A stretch of DNA of 64,000 nucleotides, from assembly GCF_003569765.1 (NCBI RefSeq), contig NZ_QXMG01000002.1, positions 124,001-188,000 of the forward strand, in the 5' to 3' direction. Below are positions 58,440-64,000 of this stretch, piece by piece. A program made the translations under genes and the position numbers. Position 1 is the stretch's first letter, and each line of letters starts with the position of its first letter. A model generated the notes under the pieces. The model saw only the letters and a program-made list of their open reading frames with translations, made no database searches and was not told the origin of the DNA. The stretch comes from Caldimonas tepidiphila. Lineage in GTDB: Bacteria > Pseudomonadota > Gammaproteobacteria > Burkholderiales > Burkholderiaceae_C.

Positions 58440-58612
58440 AGCGGAGGCTCGACGGGAAGCGGGGATGCCGGGGTGGAGCAACGGGTGTTCCAGGGGGGGC
58501 GGCGATGCGGCAGCCGGCGGCGGGATGGCGGGAGGGGGCGGGGCCAGCGGCCCGCGGAAAACAAGCGTGTTGCGGGAAACGCGCCGACGAGCCGGCGCAG
58601 GCCCTCCTGCTC

Positions 58613-59080
58613 TCAGCGTGTAACGCCGTAGGTCCGCAGGGCTGACTGGATCTGCGTTTCCTCGGTGGTCTCTGCCGGGTACAGCCTGTAGCTCGGTGCA
58701 ACGATCTTCTCGACCGAGTCGGCTTTTATTGCAAACACGCTGTGAATGGGGAAGCGATCTCCAACCATCGCCTGAAGCGGCGCTGCCCACTTCGAGTAGT
58801 CGTGCGCAGACGGCCTGACATTGCTTGCAGTGCCGACCACCTTGAATCCCTTTTGCACGAAAACATCGATGAAGCTTGCGCAGACCTTCGGATTGACGCC
58901 GATGTTTTTCGCCGAGACGGGCGAGCTGATGTTGGCAATGACCAGATGATCGTCGTCCACAATCGCAAACACCTCTTTCGGCGTCACGTTGGGTTGACCA
59001 TTCCCGTCGGCCGTCGCCAGCCAGCATAGGACGCTTCGATTGGCGAATTCTCGGACTTCGGCATTCAGCAGGGCTGGCAA
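58613..59080 (-). CDS. PPOX-class (pyridoxamine 5'-phosphate oxidase-like) flavoprotein
   Basis: 155 residues. SVLCWLATADGNGQPNVTPKEVFAIVDDDHLVIANISS is the split-barrel FMN-binding start of the PPOX family, followed by NPKVCASFIDVFVQKGFKVVGTA. The start is most likely the TTG at 59080: AAAGGAG lies 7 bases upstream and it gives the usual N-terminus LPALLNAEVREFANRS. GC is lower than in the core genes and an IS110 remnant lies 120 bases away, which fits recent transfer. The substrate is unknown. Confidence 0.82.
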   Translation of the reverse strand: MPALLNAEVREFANRSVLCWLATADGNGQPNVTPKEVFAIVDDDHLVIANISSPVSAKNIGVNPKVCASFIDVFVQKGFKVVGTASNVRPSAHDYSKWAAPLQAMVGDRFPIHSVFAIKADSVEKIVAPSYRLYPAETTEETQIQSALRTYGVTR

Positions 59081-59199
59081 GATATTTCTCCTTTGATATA
59101 GGAATCGATGCGGGACTGTTGACGAAATAGGGCGGCGGCTTGGTAGCTTTCCTTGCTGTGTAAAGCGAATCTCAGCGGTCCATACGGAAGGGGACATCC

Positions 59200-59367
59200 A
59201 TGGGCATTGTGTTTCTCCGGATCGACCTTGCCAAGAACGTTTTCGCGTTGCACGGTATGGCGTTGGATGCGCGAGGCGGCTACTGGGTGGCAGTCCTGAC
59301 CATTGCGGCGAAGAACGCGAGATTGGCGCCCGCGCACGCGTCTTTTATCAGGGCCGGTTGTAGTTGA
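59200..59367 (+). pseudogene. IS110-family transposase remnant, internally deleted
   Basis: A 55-codon frame behind GGAAGGGG. The first part, MGIVFLRIDLAKNVFALHGM, is the N-terminal DEDD-domain start of IS110-type transposases. It runs directly into YWVAVLTIAAKNARLA, which resembles the C-terminal end of such transposases. About 280 central residues are missing, so it is a relic. No element ends were found. Confidence 0.5.
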
Positions 59368-59511
59368 TCAGTCCGCACCTTGTTTTTCCGAGCGAGACTG
59401 GGCAGCGCAAAGCGCCACAGGTGGAGTGGCTGGGGGAGAGGCTTGAGAATTCGCTAAGCGATTTTTCAAGGGGAGTTATTTCTTGCTTGCGGGGGAAGCC
59501 CTTGTGGGTTC

Positions 59512-59560
59512 ATCTAACCCGCCCGCCGAAGGCGGTGCGGGTCTAATTAATAGGTTGCAT
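59512..59560 (-). repeat. attC-like stem-loop downstream of the DUF3800 gene
   Basis: On the - strand the segment starts ATGCAAC, forms a stem ACCCGC-A-CCGCC / GGCGG-GCGGGT with loop TTC and one bulged A, and ends in GTTAGAT. This order (RYYYAAC-like, imperfect stem with an extra-helical base, GTTRRRY) is that of an integron attC site, though the left core deviates from RYYYAAC and the site is short (49 bp). It could also be an ordinary terminator. Confidence 0.4.
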
Positions 59561-59580
59561 CATAGTGTTTTTCAAACATG

Positions 59581-60726
59581 CTAAGATTCAATGGCGCCGA
59601 TCACGCGCTGAAGGCGTTGGAATTGCGGTTGATTCAGTAAATCATACTCTCCGGCGGACGCGTATTTCAAAGCTTCTCGCGCGCGATTGAGTCGGCTTAA
59701 TAAAGGAAGGGTAAATCCATCAACGAACTCTGCAAATTCCAGCATGTCGAGTTGCGATGTTGGGATTTTATATCCCTTATTCGAGCTGGCGATTAATACA
59801 TCGCTGTCGCGTAGTTTGGAGATGATCGCAGAACGCATCGCATGTTCGCTAATTTCAGTAAATCCTTGGCCATGCACGTGCTCAATTATCTCTTGCGTGG
59901 AGATGTATTCGCGGCCTGAAGAAAAGCGCGCCCTAAAAAGCAAGTAGTTTAGTGCGGCGCATTGTTTTCTTATGTCATTATCAGGAATGTTCTCATTTTC
60001 CTGCAAAAATGTAGATGCGGCAGTGAGGGCGGCACGGTAAATCAAAGAGTCTAATTCGTTGTCATTCTGTCTGACGGACTGATAGGGCTCGTAACGCTGC
60101 GGCCACTCATCGATCCTAATGCGCTTGGTTTTTAAAAAATTGAGTATGCCTTCGCGATAAAATTTGGGGGGTCGATTCTCATAAACTCGAGCAATGGAGC
60201 CGACCATAAAGTCTGCCAGTTGAACTGAGATGTTATTTTTGCTATCAACAATGTTGATGTTGGTGTTGGAGAATAGGTCCGTCTGGTGATTCTCTATTAA
60301 ATAATTATGAAAACTGGCAATGAATTCATTTCCGCCATGACCATCTGCATATATGGTCAACTCCGGAAAGTTCTGGAATAGAGATCGATAAAGCAAGCCA
60401 TTGCAAAACTTGATGAAGGTTTTCTTATGTTTTAGCCCAATGCTGTGAATTGCCGCCTTGTTGATCGCTATGGCGTAGAACTTGTAATCTAGAGGCTTCA
60501 GTTCCTCGAAAATTCTTAGGCGACGTTTATCATCTACTCCGCTGGACTTGATCTCGCCTTTTTGGAAATGTTTTGATCGGATACTCTCTACAGCTTTTTC
60601 TAAAGAATGAATGACTTCGCTTCGCAAAATTATCGCTAGAACAATAAAATAATTTGACGCTCCTGATTTTTCGACTTCTAGATCGTGATTTCCTGACTCG
60701 TCAATGAAAGCGAAGTGGTGTGTCAT
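59581..60726 (-). CDS. DUF3800 domain protein
   Basis: 381 residues and distinctly AT-rich (the lowest GC of the window). FAFIDESGNHDL near the N-terminus (Asp-Glu-Ser-Gly), IYADGHGG and VQLADFMVGSIAR are the acidic motifs of DUF3800, a predicted RNase H-like nuclease fold found in many mobile and defence-associated regions. The C-terminal 120 residues (TQEIIEHVHGQGFTEISEHAMRSAIISKLRDSDVLIASSNKGYKI) look like a winged helix. Starts at ATG 60726; a TTG five codons upstream is possible. It lies alone between repeats with GTTRRRY cores. Confidence 0.82.
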   Translation of the reverse strand: MTHHFAFIDESGNHDLEVEKSGASNYFIVLAIILRSEVIHSLEKAVESIRSKHFQKGEIKSSGVDDKRRLRIFEELKPLDYKFYAIAINKAAIHSIGLKHKKTFIKFCNGLLYRSLFQNFPELTIYADGHGGNEFIASFHNYLIENHQTDLFSNTNINIVDSKNNISVQLADFMVGSIARVYENRPPKFYREGILNFLKTKRIRIDEWPQRYEPYQSVRQNDNELDSLIYRAALTAASTFLQENENIPDNDIRKQCAALNYLLFRARFSSGREYISTQEIIEHVHGQGFTEISEHAMRSAIISKLRDSDVLIASSNKGYKIPTSQLDMLEFAEFVDGFTLPLLSRLNRAREALKYASAGEYDLLNQPQFQRLQRVIGAIES

Positions 60727-61330
60727 TTTCCTGTTGCACAATTTTCGGAATTTTGCCTAACTGTTGTTGGGGCAGTTCCCGTGGTCTAGCCTCTGGGGCG
60801 ACTAATCTAAATGTTTGCAGACGACTCGGCAGCCTAACACAGTCTCCTCCCTGGGCGAATGCCGTGTTAGGTCGCCTAATCGTCCCTGCGTTAGGCCGCC
60901 TAAAAATCGACCGACGAGACGAGGAGTTCGACAATAAGGGGTGCGTTAACGAATGAGCGTTGGGCATGGTAGCGTCGTCGTTATGTGAATAAATCGCGAC
61001 GACTTGTGCCATCTGTTTACAGTGCGCCTCTCCGGTCATCGTTTGTTCATTGCATCGCAACTGCCGCAGTCGATAAAGGTACAGCACGCAAGGTGCTGAA
61101 ATCCCACGCAGCACATTATCCGAAGCGCCTGCTCCAATCCGAAGCGTCCCGAGAAGCCACGCCAAGGCAGCTCGCCCCGGCCCCGCCAATACACCCCAGG
61201 TTTCCCCCGCATACCGAACCGTCATGACTTCGCACACGAAAGTCATGGCGCCATCCCCGGTCGCGCTCCTAAACTCCTTGCGACAGATCAATTCGTCTCC
61301 CTTCCGGAGATGCTGCCTGCGAGGTCGAAC
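60727..61330. repeat. Gene-free region with repeated TTAGGC/GCCTAA motifs
   Basis: No gene is seen. The left part is packed with inverted motifs: GCCTAAC at 60755-60761 and 60832-60838, GTTAGGT at 60866-60872, GTTAGGC at 60890-60896, the pair CCTAACAC/GTGTTAGG at 60833-60840 and 60864-60871, and two palindromes TTAGG-N3-CCTAA at 60867-60879 and 60891-60903. They fit attC core sites in both orientations. The right part (from about 61.0 kb) is a plain intergenic region leading to the aldolase gene. Confidence 0.5.
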
Positions 61331-62119
61331 ATGGAACAAGCCGACTGGGACCGCGTGCTCGAGGCACGCCGCCGCAACACCCGCGAGCGGGTCTCGCCCG
61401 AGGAGTGGGCGGCCCGGGTGGAGCTCGCCGCCTGCTACCGGCTGTGCGTGCACTACCGCATGACGGACATGATCTACAACCACATCTCGCTGCGCGTCCC
61501 GGGCCGGCACGACCAGTTCCTGATCAACGCCTTCGGCCTGATGTACAGCGAGGTGAGCGCGTCCAACCTGGTCAAGGTGGACATCGACGGCCACCCGGTG
61601 GACGAGGGCGACCTCGAGGCGAACCCGGCCGGCTTCGTCATCCACGCCGCGGTGCACAAGGCGCGCCCCGACGTGGACTGCGTCTTCCACACCCACACGC
61701 GCGCGGGCGTCGCGGTGTCGGCGCAGCGCGAGGGCCTGCTGCCGATCTCGCAGCACGCGATGCGCTTCTACAACCGCATCGGCTACCACGACTACGAGGG
61801 CATCGCGCTCGACCTCGACGAGCAGCAGCGCCTGGTGCGCGACCTCGGGCCGCACAAGGCGCTGATCCTGCGCAACCACGGCCTGCTCACCGCCGGCGCC
61901 ACCGTGCGCGAGGCCTTCGAGGAGATGTACTTCCTCGAGCTCTCCTGCCAGATCCAGCTCGACGCGACCGCCAGCGGCGCCGCGCTGGTGCTGCCGCCGC
62001 ACGAGGTCTGCGAGCACACCGCAAGGCAGTTCGCCGGCTCCAACAACTACATCCGCAACCGCGACTGGCACGCGCTGCTGCGCATGCTCGACCGCCAGGA
62101 CCCGTCCTACAAGGAATAG
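61331..62119 (+). CDS. Class II aldolase/adducin family protein (first copy)
   Basis: 262 residues. MIYNHISLRVPG, VDCVFHTHTRAGVAVSAQ (His-x-His zinc ligands) and LILRNHGLLTAG (third His) match the class II aldolase/adducin N-terminal fold. Members cleave sugar phosphates such as fuculose-1-phosphate or act on other hydroxy-carbonyl compounds. The ATG at 61331 follows a GAGGT element. It is paralogous to the next gene, from which it is separated by 127 bases. Confidence 0.9.
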   Translation: MEQADWDRVLEARRRNTRERVSPEEWAARVELAACYRLCVHYRMTDMIYNHISLRVPGRHDQFLINAFGLMYSEVSASNLVKVDIDGHPVDEGDLEANPAGFVIHAAVHKARPDVDCVFHTHTRAGVAVSAQREGLLPISQHAMRFYNRIGYHDYEGIALDLDEQQRLVRDLGPHKALILRNHGLLTAGATVREAFEEMYFLELSCQIQLDATASGAALVLPPHEVCEHTARQFAGSNNYIRNRDWHALLRMLDRQDPSYKE

Positions 62120-62246
62120 ACAAGCAAGTCGCGGCGGGCAAGGGCCGGGGCTGGCTCCCGCCGCGACGAGGCTTCGCGGCGCGATGTGCCAGTGCGGGCA
62201 CGCGCGCGACGCACGACCGATCCATCCACCGAGGGGAGACGCCGCC

Positions 62247-63020
62247 ATGTTCAGCATCGAAGACGCACGCCGCACCCGGCCCGCGCGCTATTCCGCCGAG
62301 GAGTGGCTGCTGCGGCTGGAGCTCGCCGCCTGCTACCGCGTGTTCGCCCACCGCGGCTGGGCCGAGGAGATCTTCAACCACATCACGGTGCGCCTGCCGG
62401 GCGAGGAGCGCGGCTACCTGATCAACCCCTTCGGCCTGCACTTCGGCGAGGTGACGGCGGGCAACCTGGTGAAGATCGACGTGGCGGGCCGGCCGCTCGA
62501 GGACACGCCGCACGTCGTCAACCGCGCCGGCTTCGTGATCCACAGCGCGATCCACGGCGCGCGCGAGGACGCGCACTGCATCATCCACACCCACGACCCC
62601 TACGGGCTGGCGGTGGCGTGCAAGGCGGGCGGGCTGTCGATGGACAACTTCTACGCCGCCTTCCTGAGCGGCAAGGTGAGCTACCACGACTTCGAGGGCG
62701 TGGCGGTGATGGAGGACGAGCAGCCGCGGCTGGTGCGCAGCCTCGGCGACAAGAGCTGCCTGATCCTGCGCAACCACGGCCTGCTGGTGGCCGAGCGCGA
62801 CCTGCCGAGCGCCTTCTACTGGTACTACGTGCTGCAGCGCGCCTGCCGCATCCAGGTGCTCAGCGGCGCGATCCCGGGGCCGAACGTGGAGCTCACGCCC
62901 GAGGCGCGCGAGCTGTCCTCGCGCGAGGTGCAGACCTCCGACCCGCAGCGCAACATCTTCCCCAAGGTGTTCGGCGCGGCGGTGCGGCAGGCGGGCATCA
63001 CGCTCGAGGAGCTGCTCTGA
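62247..63020 (+). CDS. Class II aldolase/adducin family protein (second copy)
   Basis: 257 residues with the same motif order as its neighbour: IFNHITVRLPG, AHCIIHTHDPYGLAVACK and LILRNHGLLVAE. The ribosome-binding site GGGGAG lies 9 bases before the ATG at 62247. Tandem placement suggests duplication followed by specialisation, or a hetero-oligomer. The alpha-hydroxy-acid dehydrogenase gene starts 22 bases downstream, so all three form a likely operon for a hydroxy-acid or sugar-acid route. Confidence 0.9.
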   Translation: MFSIEDARRTRPARYSAEEWLLRLELAACYRVFAHRGWAEEIFNHITVRLPGEERGYLINPFGLHFGEVTAGNLVKIDVAGRPLEDTPHVVNRAGFVIHSAIHGAREDAHCIIHTHDPYGLAVACKAGGLSMDNFYAAFLSGKVSYHDFEGVAVMEDEQPRLVRSLGDKSCLILRNHGLLVAERDLPSAFYWYYVLQRACRIQVLSGAIPGPNVELTPEARELSSREVQTSDPQRNIFPKVFGAAVRQAGITLEELL

Positions 63021-63042
63021 TGTCGCGTCGGAGGCCCGCGCG

Positions 63043-64000
63043 ATGCTGCTGAACGTCGCCGACTACCGCGCCCGCGCGCGCCGGCAGCTGCCGCGCTTCG
63101 TGTTCGACTACGTCGACGGCGGCGCGGGCGACGAGCGCTGCGTGCAGCGCAACTGCGGCGACCTGGAGCGGCTGCACCTGCTGCCGCGCTTCCTGCGCGA
63201 CACCAGCACGATCGACACCTCGGTGGAGGTGTTCGGCCGGCGCTGGCGCGCGCCGCTCGGGGTCGCGCCGATCGGGCTGTGCGGCCTGGTGCGACCGGAC
63301 GGCGACGTGCTGATGGCGCAGGCGGCGGCCGACGCGGGGCTGCCGCACGTGCTCTCCACCGCGTCGAACTCGCGCCTGGAGGCGGTGCGCCGGGCGGCGG
63401 GCCCGTCGGCGCTGCAGTGGATGCAGCTCTACGTGATGCACGACCGCTCGATCGCCGAGCACATCGTGCGCCGCGCCCGCGCCGAGAACTACGGCGCGCT
63501 CGTGCTGACGGTGGACGTGCCGGTGGGCGGCAAGCGCGAGCGCGACCTGCGCAACGGCTTTCGCGTGCCCTTCCGGCCGACGCCCGCGGCGATGCTGAAC
63601 CTGCTGCGGCACCCGCGCTGGATGTGGCGCGCGCTGCGGGGCGGCTCGCCGAGCTTCGTGAACCTGGCAGAGCACGAGGACCGCAAGGCGTCCGCGCAGG
63701 CGCAGGCGGTGATGCTCGCGCGCGCGATGGACCGGCGCCTGGCCTGGGAGAGCCTCGACTGGCTGCGCCGGCTGTGGGACGGCCCGCTGCTGCTCAAGGG
63801 CCTGCTGCATCCCGAGGACGCGCGCCAGGCGCTGCAGCACGGCATTGACGGCCTGATCGTCTCCAACCACGGGGGGCGGCAGCTCGACGCGGCGCCGTCG
63901 AGCATCGCGGCGCTGCCGCAGGTGGTGGACGCGGTGGGCGACCGCATCCCGGTCTTCGTGGACAGCGGCTTCCGGCGCGGCAGCGACGTGGTCAAGGCGC
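63043..64000 (+). CDS. FMN-dependent alpha-hydroxy-acid dehydrogenase (LldD-like), cut by window end
   Basis: About 319 codons are visible and the frame is open at the right edge. The start MLLNVADYRARARRQLPRF and FDYVDGGAGDE are typical of the L-lactate/mandelate dehydrogenase and glycolate oxidase family. APIGLCGLVRPDGD, LQLY-like WMQLYVMHDRS, LLLKGLLHPEDA (the catalytic-region Lys) and GLIVSNHGGRQLDAAPSS with the active-site His follow. It oxidises an L-2-hydroxy acid to the 2-oxo acid. The exact substrate is not evident, and its aldolase neighbours argue for something other than simple lactate use. Confidence 0.9.
   Translation, partial: MLLNVADYRARARRQLPRFVFDYVDGGAGDERCVQRNCGDLERLHLLPRFLRDTSTIDTSVEVFGRRWRAPLGVAPIGLCGLVRPDGDVLMAQAAADAGLPHVLSTASNSRLEAVRRAAGPSALQWMQLYVMHDRSIAEHIVRRARAENYGALVLTVDVPVGGKRERDLRNGFRVPFRPTPAAMLNLLRHPRWMWRALRGGSPSFVNLAEHEDRKASAQAQAVMLARAMDRRLAWESLDWLRRLWDGPLLLKGLLHPEDARQALQHGIDGLIVSNHGGRQLDAAPSSIAALPQVVDAVGDRIPVFVDSGFRRGSDVVKA

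Larger units (their letters stand above)
59081..59580. other. Relic-bearing stretch between the PPOX and DUF3800 genes
   Basis: Apart from the IS110 remnant (59200-59367) and the stem-loop at 59512-59560, nothing gene-like is seen. The GC content drops steadily toward the DUF3800 gene. Confidence 0.4.

Noticed and set aside
59364-59546. A 60-codon open frame near the IS110 remnant
   Set aside because: No ribosome-binding site, no motif, and it runs into the stem-loop.

Overview
The window is about 64 kb of very GC-rich DNA (roughly 70% by eye) with dense, short-spaced genes, many 4-base ATGA overlaps and the gene content of a metabolically versatile aerobic Betaproteobacterium. The order Burkholderiales is likely, probably the Comamonadaceae/Rubrivivax-Leptothrix side; this is an inference from the protein types, not a computed placement. 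I saw no rRNA or tRNA gene and no CRISPR array.

Layout. 1-5.6 kb: the 3' part of a spermidine-synthase-like gene coupled to an FAD amine-oxidase-like gene, a branched-chain-amino-acid-type binding protein, an AdoMet decarboxylase (speD) and an M48 lipoprotein protease. 5.7-14.5 kb: exported redox-type proteins, an aldo/keto reductase, an HAF-repeat lipoprotein, a tannase/feruloyl-esterase lipoprotein, an Old Yellow Enzyme and a CioAB/CydAB quinol oxidase operon. 14.5-20.2 kb: a 3-methyladenine glycosylase, then an accessory stretch with a lower-GC PD-(D/E)XK nuclease, an unknown helical protein, and a patatin gene and an esterase gene that have both lost their facing ends at an IS903-type element with a frameshifted transposase. 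20.3-27.4 kb: a sigma-54 activator, a zinc-ribbon protein behind a hairpin palindrome, an EEP nuclease, an OlsB-like acyltransferase with an alpha/beta hydrolase and an M14 carboxypeptidase, and a FliK-like/FlhB-like pair.

27.5-33.7 kb: a LysR regulator facing a tightly overlapping five-gene catabolic operon (VOC protein, alpha/beta hydrolase, FAD monooxygenase, DUF2783, variant metallo-beta-lactamase-fold protein), followed by an orphan TRAP small permease. 33.9-46.7 kb: a lower-GC GH114 lipoprotein with an Ala-Pro tract, an ornithine-cyclodeaminase-family enzyme, Fpr, several small proteins (CsbD, YidB, unknowns), a second LysR regulator, an MFS transporter, HPPD, shikimate kinase and a CNNM/CorC transporter. 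46.7-58.5 kb: chrBA chromate resistance, small basic proteins, a 1385-residue multi-PAS diguanylate cyclase, a hybrid histidine kinase, and a one-frame fusion of a membrane domain with a short-chain dehydrogenase. 58.6-61.3 kb: a second lower-GC patch with a PPOX-type flavoprotein, an IS110 remnant and a DUF3800 gene lying between repeats that look like integron attC core sites. 61.3-64 kb: two class II aldolase/adducin paralogues and the start of an FMN-dependent alpha-hydroxy-acid dehydrogenase, cut by the window edge.

The most coherent pathway is the LysR-controlled monooxygenase operon, probably for breakdown of an aromatic or related ring compound. The best candidates for something undescribed are the broken unknown/patatin/esterase locus, the possible single DUF3800 cassette, the membrane-SDR fusion and the small basic proteins too short for routine gene calling.
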